Of a stretch of DNA of 6,794 nucleotides, positions 1-5,598 are shown in pieces (positions within the stretch are counted from its first letter, which is position 1; each line of letters begins with the position of its first letter). The notes under the pieces were generated by a model that saw only the letters and a list, made by a program, of their open reading frames with translations, did no database searches and had not been told where the DNA came from. The stretch comes from Hyphomicrobiales bacterium (GTDB lineage Bacteria > Pseudomonadota > Alphaproteobacteria > Rhizobiales > NORP267), in assembly GCA_016764455.1 (NCBI GenBank), contig JAESRU010000137.1, positions 1,888-8,681 of the forward strand, written 5' to 3'. A program made the position numbers and the translations under genes.

Positions 1-1577
1 TTGCCGTCTTCATCAAGGATGCTCCATGATGTACCGGCAAGCGCTTCGCCGCCTTCATCTGTCACCAGCTTCAAAGTGATCCGTGCGGCGCTGTGGCTGA
101 TTTCGGCATCGGTCAATTTGCCGGCCTGGATTTGTACGTCAGCGCGGACGACCGCGTTGGCATCGCCATATTGGCTGACAATGTGATAGGTGCCGGCATT
201 CAGACGGATGATCAATCCTTCCGGCGCAGAAGGCATAACCAATTTGCGCTGGCCAAATTCATCCTGCTCCGAAGAATAGACAGTGTGGCGTGCTAGGTCG
301 GCAATGAGCGGTTGGTCACCGGCCAATCGACTGGAAAGGCGCAAGCCCCCTGCATTCAATACGATGACCTCGTCGAGCGTCCCCCCGGTCAAGGTGATTT
401 CGCGCGTTGCATTGGCCCGGCCATAAGCGACGTGGAGAATATAATCGCCTGCAAGTAGTTGGAACAAGGGACTACCTTCTTCATTGCGGGCGACCACTTT
501 GAAATTTCCCTGTTCATCGGGAATGCTTGAAAAAACCCGCCAAACAAGGCCGTTTTGCAACGCCGCGCTCTCGGTCGTCAATGTTGCTGAAACGCGCAAT
601 ATTCCGGTCTGGGCAGGTTCATCTTCTTTGGTAATTTGTTGTTCCAGCCGCGCCAAAACTTCATTGGTCGGAATTGCGTTCGTGACGATCGTTTCGCCTG
701 CCGACAACAAGCTCGCGCTGGCCGGAACGTCGGTCAGGCTGCCGGTTATGGTTTCATCTGCTTCACTTGCAACTTCGGCGACGCTTTCCACCGGAGGGTT
801 CGCGCGGAGCGTTGGCAGAGCAGGCATCGGGGCAGGGGCTGTGGTATCGATCATCGGATTGGCGGTCGCGACATGGGGGGCCGCTGGGCTGAAGTCTGTC
901 GCAACGGGAGCAGGTGTCCCGCCAAATACAACCGCTTCAATCGCGACAAGAGCCGCTTCAAATTCCTGGTTGTTGGTGGCGCGGTAAAAATTTCCACCGG
1001 TGGTGGTCGCCAAGCATGAGAGATTTTCGTGCTCCGCGCCAATGGTCTCATTGAACGCGATTGGGTGAATGCGAAGGTCAGGATTTTGCTGTTTCAGCTC
1101 AGCAGCGACGGCGCACGGGTTGCCTGTACAATTGTCCGGTCCGTCGAAGACAAGGACCACATCGATAGCTCCGGATGATGCAGGGTCACGCGCTTCGCCA
1201 ACTGCCTGGCGCAATGCCGCCGCTATTGGTGTCGCACCCTTGGGATTGATTCCATCGACGATCTGGCTGAACGCGGCCTGATCGATTGTGCTGACCGGGA
1301 TCATTGTTTGGATATCGCTGCACACGCTCGCCTGGGTGTGACCGAAACTGACCAAGCCTGCATTTATGCGCCCGGCTAGGCGGCCAAAACTGGAATTGAG
1401 GCCATTGCGGATCGTGACGATTTTATGCTCGCCATTGATCTGCGCCCACATGCTGTTTGATGAATCCAGGACATAAACCAAAGCTGGTTGAGCCGCAAAA
1501 ACCTGAGCGGCTAGTGCAACCACGAGGAACGCAGTTGCAGGCAATATTTTCAGTAATGAAGCGAAGCTGCGCAGCAT
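1..1577 (-). CDS. Exported von Willebrand factor A domain protein, partial (C-terminus outside window)
   Basis: The minus strand is open from the ATG at 1577 to the window edge: 525 complete codons and no stop. Residues 1-28 form a signal peptide (basic start, hydrophobic core about 11-24, VFA before the likely cut), so the protein is exported. Residues 32-217 form a VWA domain. Its MIDAS elements are all visible: D38-S-S-N-S42, T116 in GATP, and D145 in VFDG. This implies divalent-metal-dependent ligand or protein binding. Cysteines 86, 150, 155 and 188 could form disulfides in the periplasm. A Pro/Ala-rich linker (about 218-325) leads to tandem beta-rich modules at about 327-410 and 412-497, with a third starting near 499. 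An in-frame TAA just upstream and no other ATG fix the start; an AGGGA lies 13 bases upstream, longer than usual. It is divergent from the nitroreductase gene. Binding partner and cellular role are unknown. Confidence 0.9.
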   Translation of the reverse strand, partial: MLRSFASLLKILPATAFLVVALAAQVFAAQPALVYVLDSSNSMWAQINGEHKIVTIRNGLNSSFGRLAGRINAGLVSFGHTQASVCSDIQTMIPVSTIDQAAFSQIVDGINPKGATPIAAALRQAVGEARDPASSGAIDVVLVFDGPDNCTGNPCAVAAELKQQNPDLRIHPIAFNETIGAEHENLSCLATTTGGNFYRATNNQEFEAALVAIEAVVFGGTPAPVATDFSPAAPHVATANPMIDTTAPAPMPALPTLRANPPVESVAEVASEADETITGSLTDVPASASLLSAGETIVTNAIPTNEVLARLEQQITKEDEPAQTGILRVSATLTTESAALQNGLVWRVFSSIPDEQGNFKVVARNEEGSPLFQLLAGDYILHVAYGRANATREITLTGGTLDEVIVLNAGGLRLSSRLAGDQPLIADLARHTVYSSEQDEFGQRKLVMPSAPEGLIIRLNAGTYHIVSQYGDANAVVRADVQIQAGKLTDAEISHSAARITLKLVTDEGGEALAGTSWSILDEDG

Positions 1578-1782
1578 GTGGTTAAACTGTTCCCTAAACC
1601 CAAAGTATAAATGTCCAAATTACCCAGCCCCGTTTGACACGCGAATCGCGGTCAATTCAAGGCATTGCTTAAATCAGATATATCATTTGCGTCCGACCTA
1701 GGCTATTTTGGGGTAGGTGACAGGACGTGTTACATGGGGATGTGGTTAACGTCCGGATTTTCAATTTTATTGATGGTGGAAA
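1578..1782. promoter_or_regulatory. Divergent intergenic region between VWA and nitroreductase genes
   Basis: This 205-base gap must hold the start signals for both flanking genes. It is AT-rich around 1669-1684 and carries a dyad at 1634-1655. The 10-mer ATGTGGTTAA occurs at 1740-1749 and again at 1576-1585, the second copy overlapping the VWA start codon. Both copies contain TTAACC-like half-sites of the kind CtrA reads, but neither forms a full two-half box. I cannot assign convincing -35/-10 pairs on either strand. Confidence 0.5.
1634..1655. promoter_or_regulatory. Imperfect inverted repeat, candidate operator
   Basis: The left arm TTGACACGCG (1634-1643) and right arm CGCGGTCAA (1647-1655) are reverse complements except for one extra A in the left arm. 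They are separated by AAT. The centre contains GAATC, a match to the CcrM methylation motif GANTC, though such sites are frequent in this window. Its place between divergent genes suits an operator for a dimeric regulator. No regulator gene is adjacent, so this is an inference from symmetry only. Confidence 0.4.
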
Positions 1783-2352
1783 ATGGCGGGAATTATTGAT
1801 TTCTTGCTGGCGCGGCGTTCTGTGCCAGTGGCAATGTTGGAAGAACCGGGGCCGGATGTAGCCCAATTGCAAAAAATTCTAACGGCTGGCGCGCGCGTGC
1901 CGGACCATGGCAAATTGGCGCCGTGGCGTTTCATTGTCTTTCAAGGTGATGCCCGGACCTCATTTGGCAACGTGCTTGCCGATATTCTTTTGAAGAAAAA
2001 CCCGGATGCCGGGGACAAGAAACTTGAAGATGAGCGGCAAAGGTTTGCACGCGCTCCGTTGGTTCTCGGTGTCATTTCGAGCCCCGTCGTGCATCCAAAA
2101 GTTCCGGAATGGGAACAGGTCTTGTCGGCTGGCGCTGCGTGCCAAAATATTCTGATTGCCAGCAACGGGCTTGGTTTTGGTGCGCAATGGCTTTCCCAAT
2201 GGCCGGCATTCGACAAGGATGTGGAACGCGCCTTGAACCTTGGTGAAGCAGAAAAAATAGCCGGGTTCATATATATCGGGACAGCGCGTGAATCGTTTGA
2301 TGACCGGCGCAGGCCCAACCTTGATGAAATCACGCAATATTGGACCGGTTGA
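1783..2352 (+). CDS. YdjA-like FMN-dependent nitroreductase family protein
   Basis: The 189-residue protein is close to the length of E. coli YdjA and resembles that branch of the nitroreductase fold, which uses FMN and NAD(P)H to reduce nitro or other electrophilic groups in the cytoplasm. Visible hallmarks are the N-terminal FMN-phosphate motif ARRSV (residues 10-14), the YdjA-type segment VPDHGKLAPWRF (39-50), the glycine-rich NGLGFGAQW (128-136), and the C-terminal GFIYIGT (161-167) followed by RRRP (175-178). An in-frame TGA at 1771-1773 leaves ATG 1783 as the first usable ATG. The purine-rich GGTGGA ends only 2 bases before it, so initiation may be weak or atypical. The flavin reductase-like gene follows after 27 bases on the same strand and is probably cotranscribed. 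The physiological substrate cannot be read from the sequence; family assignment is strong, biochemical role is not. Confidence 0.9.
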   Translation: MAGIIDFLLARRSVPVAMLEEPGPDVAQLQKILTAGARVPDHGKLAPWRFIVFQGDARTSFGNVLADILLKKNPDAGDKKLEDERQRFARAPLVLGVISSPVVHPKVPEWEQVLSAGAACQNILIASNGLGFGAQWLSQWPAFDKDVERALNLGEAEKIAGFIYIGTARESFDDRRRPNLDEITQYWTG

Positions 2353-2379
2353 TATCGGTCGCAAATTACAGGCTATCGA

Positions 2380-2997
2380 ATGTATTTTTACGATGCAGTT
2401 GAAAATAATCACGGTCTCAAACACGACCCCTACAAGGCAATTGTTGCGCCCCGGCCAATCGGCTGGATTTCTTCACTGAGCGAAGAGGGCAATCCCAATC
2501 TCGCGCCCTACAGTTTTTTCAACGGGGTGAGTGACAATCCGCACATCGTCATGTTTTCGAGCACAGGGCGGAAAGATTCCGTCGAGAATATCGAAGCGAC
2601 CGGGGAATTTGTTTGCAATCTCGCGACCTGGGATTTGCGGGAGCAGATGAATATCAGTTCAGCGATGGTACCGTCCGGGATCAATGAGTTTGCTCTGGCC
2701 GGATTGACCGAGGCACCCTGCAAAATGGTCAAGGTGCCGCGCGTAGGTGAAAGCCCGATTGCGATGGAATGCAAATATCTCCAGACCATCAGGCCCAAAG
2801 ACCTGTCAGGCACAGAACTCGATTCATATATTATTTTGGGTCAAGTCGTCGGCATCCATATCGATGAAGCCTGTATCGAAGATGGGATGATCGATCTGTT
2901 GCGGGTCCGCCCGATTTCCAGGCTTGGCTATATGGATTATGCCGTTGTGGACAATTTATTTTCGTTGTCCAGGCCGGTTGTTGAGGGTGAAATCTAG
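2380..2997 (+). CDS. Flavin reductase-like (DIM6/NTAB) FMN-binding protein
   Basis: The 205 residues match the flavin reductase-like domain family, split-barrel FMN-binding cytoplasmic proteins. Conserved stretches are APRPIGWISS (residues 23-32), NLAPYSFFNGVS (40-51), the VMFSS and KDS segment (about 57-66), FVCNLAT (77-83), and the C-terminal part with a GxVVGIHID-like strand and RLGYMDY. Some relatives supply reduced flavin to monooxygenases, while others bind FMN with unknown function. The gene begins 27 bases after the nitroreductase stop with a weak ACAGG 7 bases upstream of the ATG, so the two probably form one transcript. No monooxygenase gene is nearby to accept reduced flavin. Its stop is 3 bases from the stop of the convergent lyase gene. 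The family is clear; the specific reaction is open. Confidence 0.88.
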   Translation: MYFYDAVENNHGLKHDPYKAIVAPRPIGWISSLSEEGNPNLAPYSFFNGVSDNPHIVMFSSTGRKDSVENIEATGEFVCNLATWDLREQMNISSAMVPSGINEFALAGLTEAPCKMVKVPRVGESPIAMECKYLQTIRPKDLSGTELDSYIILGQVVGIHIDEACIEDGMIDLLRVRPISRLGYMDYAVVDNLFSLSRPVVEGEI

Positions 2998-3000
2998 CGT

Positions 3001-3876
3001 TTAATCCCGTCCCGCCAGTTTTGCGCGGGAAAGGATTTTTTCAGCCCGCAACAAATGTGGCCTGTCTAGCATTTCCCCGTTGATTGAAACCACGCCTGCA
3101 TTGCCGGAATTTTCGAACGTGGCGACAATTTCGGTCGCCCGCTGTACCGCAGCCTCGGATGGCGTGAAGGCCTGGTTGATAATATCGATCTGGTTGGGAT
3201 GGATTGCCATCTTTCCTGTAAATCCGTCGCGACAAGCGGCGTCACATTCGGCTTTCAAGCCTTCATCATCGCGAAAATTCACAAATACCGTATCCAGCGG
3301 TTGGGTCTCGGCGGTCACTGCTCCGGCAAGGCAGAGGACGCGGGCCAGACGATATGGGTCGGTCAATCCGCCATCATCGTTGCGGCTTGTCTGGGCGCCA
3401 AGGTCAGCGCTCAAATCTTCCGCGCCCCAGGTTAGTGCCGAAAGCCGTTTGCTGGCACCTTGATAGGTTCCAAGCGTGAAAAGCGAAGCAGCGGTTTCGG
3501 TTGCCACAGCGCTGATCAGGGTGGTGCCGTCTTCGATATTGTTCAGCGCTTCAAGGACGGTCAGCTTGGCGTCCAGATGGGTTACGTCAGCGCCGGACAA
3601 TGTCTTTGGCAACATGATCCCGGCAGGGCGGGCGTCCATGACAGCTTTCAGGTCGTCATCTGTAAGGCCCGTATCAAGGGCGTTGACGCGCACCCAGAAT
3701 GTGGGACCGTCATCTTTTGCGTCTTGAAGAAACGCGGCGGTGATTTTGCGCGCGTTCCCTTTGTTATCGGGCGCCACGGAATCTTCCAAATCAATAATCA
3801 CGGCGTCAGCGCCGGACCCCAAAGATTTTGCCAGTTTTTTCTCGCTATCACCCGGCACAAACAACCATGAACGCAT
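3001..3876 (-). CDS. CitE-like / HpcH-HpaI family CoA-ester lyase
   Basis: The 291-residue protein is a TIM-barrel CoA-ester lyase. Family signatures in order are RSWLFVPGD (2-10), IDLEDSV (28-34) with E31, WVRVN (61-65) with the CoA/carboxylate-binding R63, LPK (89-91), ATETA (125-129) with E127, WGAEDLSADLG (150-160) with D154, and IHPNQI (225-230). E127 and D154 are the expected Mg2+ ligands. Such enzymes cleave malyl-CoA, methylmalyl-CoA or citramalyl-CoA to acetyl-CoA or propionyl-CoA plus a 2-oxo acid. No citrate lyase alpha, gamma or CitG/CitX-like gene is nearby, so a citrate lyase subunit is unlikely. The start lies 3 bases after the hydratase stop, with GAGG 8 bases upstream of the ATG inside the hydratase gene. 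This points to translational coupling. With a MaoC partner, citramalyl-CoA or a similar lyase is my preferred but unproven reading. Confidence 0.9.
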   Translation of the reverse strand: MRSWLFVPGDSEKKLAKSLGSGADAVIIDLEDSVAPDNKGNARKITAAFLQDAKDDGPTFWVRVNALDTGLTDDDLKAVMDARPAGIMLPKTLSGADVTHLDAKLTVLEALNNIEDGTTLISAVATETAASLFTLGTYQGASKRLSALTWGAEDLSADLGAQTSRNDDGGLTDPYRLARVLCLAGAVTAETQPLDTVFVNFRDDEGLKAECDAACRDGFTGKMAIHPNQIDIINQAFTPSEAAVQRATEIVATFENSGNAGVVSINGEMLDRPHLLRAEKILSRAKLAGRD

Positions 3877-3879
3877 GGA

Positions 3880-4338
3880 TCAGGCCTCAGTCTTTCTGCG
3901 CATGAAGGCTTGGCGCAAGCAAATGGCGACCAGTTCATCATTCTGGTTGAAGGCTTTGTGCTCCAGTTCGACGATGCCAGCGTCGGGACGTGATTTGGAT
4001 TCACGTTTTGACACGACCTTCGTTGAGACATGAATCGTGTCTCCCTGAAATAACGGATGGGGAAACCGCACATCCTGCATGCCAAGGTTGGCAATTGTGG
4101 TGCCGACTGTAGTGTCGTTGACGGCGATCCCGATCATCAGCCCGAGGGTGAAGATCGAATTCATCAGGGGCTGGCCCCATTCGGTTTCGGTTTCGCAAAA
4201 ATGCCGATCAATATGCAGAGGCTGCGGGTTCAGTGTCATGTTCGAGAACAGCATATTGTCCATCTCGGTGACCGTGCGCCGGAGCGGGTGGTGGAATTCA
4301 TGCCCGACCACAAAATCATCAAAATATAGAGCTGCCAT
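3880..4338 (-). CDS. MaoC-family single-hotdog acyl-CoA hydratase (dehydratase)
   Basis: This 152-residue protein is a single hotdog-fold MaoC hydratase; such proteins work as dimers that add water to enoyl-CoA thioesters. The hydratase motif is at 36-44, read as L-N-P-Q-P-L-H-I-D. It keeps the N-P and the catalytic-type H42, but the usual D of D-x-N-P is absent (T35 and L36 precede the N). A further family segment is FPHPLFQGDTIHVSTKV (about 92-108). GGAG at 4346-4349 lies 7 bases upstream of the ATG and supports the start. It is the first gene of a two-gene unit with the CoA-ester lyase. The pairing resembles the hydratase-lyase pairs of itaconate degradation (itaconyl-CoA hydratase plus citramalyl-CoA lyase) and the mycobacterial Rv2499c-Rv2498c pair. 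Mesaconyl-CoA or another short branched enoyl-CoA is equally possible. Confidence 0.87.
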   Translation of the reverse strand: MAALYFDDFVVGHEFHHPLRRTVTEMDNMLFSNMTLNPQPLHIDRHFCETETEWGQPLMNSIFTLGLMIGIAVNDTTVGTTIANLGMQDVRFPHPLFQGDTIHVSTKVVSKRESKSRPDAGIVELEHKAFNQNDELVAICLRQAFMRRKTEA

Positions 4339-4378
4339 TTATTTTCTCCGTCGCCAATATCAAAAAAATTCGGAATGC

Positions 4379-4406
4379 ATTATCCGGCAAAATATCGCTC
4401 TTTCAC
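4379..4406 (-). promoter_or_regulatory. Possible promoter of the hydratase-lyase unit
   Basis: On the minus strand GATAAT (4384-4379) resembles a -10 box with five of six matches. A poor -35 candidate, GTGAAA (4406-4401), lies 16 bases upstream of it. The -10 would sit about 40 bases from the hydratase ATG. The -35 match is weak, so this is tentative. Confidence 0.25.
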
Positions 4407-4449
4407 GGGAGACACAATGGTGATTTTCAATTAGCCTCTACCGGGCTCA

Positions 4450-4466
4450 TTAACAGTTGGTTAACC
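4450..4466 (+). promoter_or_regulatory. CtrA-type box (TTAA-N7-TTAACC)
   Basis: TTAA at 4450-4453, seven bases, then TTAACC at 4461-4466 give an exact match to the alphaproteobacterial CtrA consensus TTAA-N7-TTAAC. It lies 53 bases upstream of the transglycosylase ATG, a normal distance for a promoter-proximal site. It is also 111 bases upstream of the divergent hydratase gene, so it could in principle affect both. TATTCT at 4477-4482 could serve as a -10 but is not convincing. The match is seen directly; regulation by CtrA is inferred from known biology of the class. Confidence 0.7.
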
Positions 4467-4519
4467 ATGCTCAACCTATTCTTGTTGACCCTGAAATTTG
4501 AGCTGCTGGACAATTGGTC

Positions 4520-5467
4520 ATGGTCGGATTTATTTCGGAAACACCGGGCATAAATATCTCAGGCGCGTTGCAGAATGCGAGCCAACGCACGGGCGTTGGC
4601 TTCGAATATCTGATGCGCACGGCAATGCAGGAATCCAGCCTCAGGCCGGATGCCCAGGCGAGTACATCGTCTGCTGCGGGGTTGTTCCAATTCATCGAAT
4701 CTACCTGGCTGCGTACGCTGAAAACCGAAGGCCCTAATCTTGGTTTGGGTGAAGCCGCCCAGGCGATTGAAGCGACCGGGCAGGGGCGCTACACGGTGCG
4801 CGACAGCCAGCTTCGCGAACAAATTTTGAATATGCGCCACGACCCGGAAGTTGCGGCCTTGATGGCGGGCGCGCTGACCCGTGAAAACAGCGATAGTTTA
4901 AACAATATGCTGGGGCGCAGCCCAACCGATGGCGAATTGTATATGGCGCATTTTTTGGGTGCTGATGGGGCAGGGCGATTAATTTCGCTCGCTGAAGAGC
5001 GCCCTGGAATTAGTGCGGCGCGGGCATTTCCTGATGCGGCGCGGGCCAATCGTTCGATTTTTTATGAGCGCGACGGACGCGCCCGCAACACCGCCGACGT
5101 CTATCATTTGCTAAACCGGAAACATGAAGCTGCTGACGCACCAGCGCGGGAAATTCTTGGCGAGATGCCGCCGGCACCACGCGTGGCAGGAATAGGCTCT
5201 TTGTTTGAATCATTATTCCGGGTCTTTACCGGGCGCGGGGCAGAGCAACCATTTTCGAGTTATTTCACCACAGAAAATCTTGATCGGCTGGCAGAAGAGC
5301 CGGTTGCGCCAACCAGTCGGAATGGGCTCTCGATATCGTCATCCGGTGAACGTCAGATTTACGGCCCGCCAACACTTGCGGCCGCTACGGCGAGCGCCAG
5401 TTATTCCCGCCACGCTGTCTGGTCGGATATCGAGCGGCGCGGTGATGATCCTGCCGCGATCGCCTGA
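4520..5467 (+). CDS. Lytic transglycosylase (SLT)-domain protein without a signal peptide
   Basis: From ATG 4520 the protein has 315 residues. TTG 4514 is an alternative start, but the ATG has GGA (4508-4510) 9 bases upstream. Residues about 14-70 carry the soluble lytic transglycosylase core: the AMQESSLRP segment with catalytic E38, then SSAAGLFQFIESTW (50-63). Further on, the AHFLG segment (143-147) is also shared with this group. The enzyme class cleaves the MurNAc-GlcNAc bond of peptidoglycan, forming 1,6-anhydro ends. No hydrophobic signal sequence is present, and an in-frame TGA at 4499-4501 rules out a longer N-terminus. Residues about 215-315 match nothing I recognise and are rich in Ser, Ala and Gly. 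A similar alphaproteobacterial family includes Caulobacter PleA, needed for flagellum and pilus assembly. The CtrA box upstream fits such a role, which remains an inference. Confidence 0.87.
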   Translation: MVGFISETPGINISGALQNASQRTGVGFEYLMRTAMQESSLRPDAQASTSSAAGLFQFIESTWLRTLKTEGPNLGLGEAAQAIEATGQGRYTVRDSQLREQILNMRHDPEVAALMAGALTRENSDSLNNMLGRSPTDGELYMAHFLGADGAGRLISLAEERPGISAARAFPDAARANRSIFYERDGRARNTADVYHLLNRKHEAADAPAREILGEMPPAPRVAGIGSLFESLFRVFTGRGAEQPFSSYFTTENLDRLAEEPVAPTSRNGLSISSSGERQIYGPPTLAAATASASYSRHAVWSDIERRGDDPAAIA

Positions 5468-5598
5468 CAAATAAAAGCCACAAACCCGGATAATTTATGT
5501 TGCGTTACCCGCAATCCTGCTTCACGCATGGATTAAGCGTGCGGGCATGTTGTAACCACATCATTTAATTTTTTCGACGCTGTTTTTCCGGTGTAGCC
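5468..5598. other. Intergenic region upstream of the transporter gene
   Basis: These 131 bases hold no gene. Short complementary arms occur (CACGC 5523-5527 with GCGTG 5537-5541; CCCGCA 5508-5513 with TGCGGG 5540-5545), but the two pairings overlap and exclude each other, and no T-run follows directly. I therefore do not call a terminator. A promoter for the transporter is expected here, yet no convincing -35/-10 pair is visible. Confidence 0.4.

Noticed and set aside
484..987. Plus-strand open frame of 167 codons
   Set aside because: It lies wholly antisense to the VWA gene, has a composition of a shadow frame and no recognisable domain; the minus-strand reading has a signal peptide, MIDAS motifs and repeats.
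1634..1639. TTGACA as a -35 element for the nitroreductase
   Set aside because: No -10-like hexamer lies 16-18 bases downstream; the sequence is better explained as one arm of the dyad.
1960..2424. Minus-strand open frame of 154 codons across the nitroreductase
   Set aside because: It is antisense to a clear YdjA-type nitroreductase and shows no family motifs.
3011..3041. Hairpin plus T-run as an intrinsic terminator for the flavin gene pair
   Set aside because: The stem is only five pairs with a nine-base loop and the T-run starts 6 bases after it, inside the lyase coding sequence. I mention it as a finding but do not annotate it as a terminator.
3460..3870. Plus-strand open frames opposite the CoA-ester lyase
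   Set aside because: The minus strand carries the complete set of lyase motifs over 291 residues, so these are shadows.
4485..4490. TTGACC as a -35 for the transglycosylase gene
   Set aside because: A -10 at the right spacing would overlap the ribosome-binding site and leave almost no leader.
5508..5545. Terminator after the transglycosylase gene
   Set aside because: The possible stems compete for the same bases and no T-run follows, so no stable terminator is supported.
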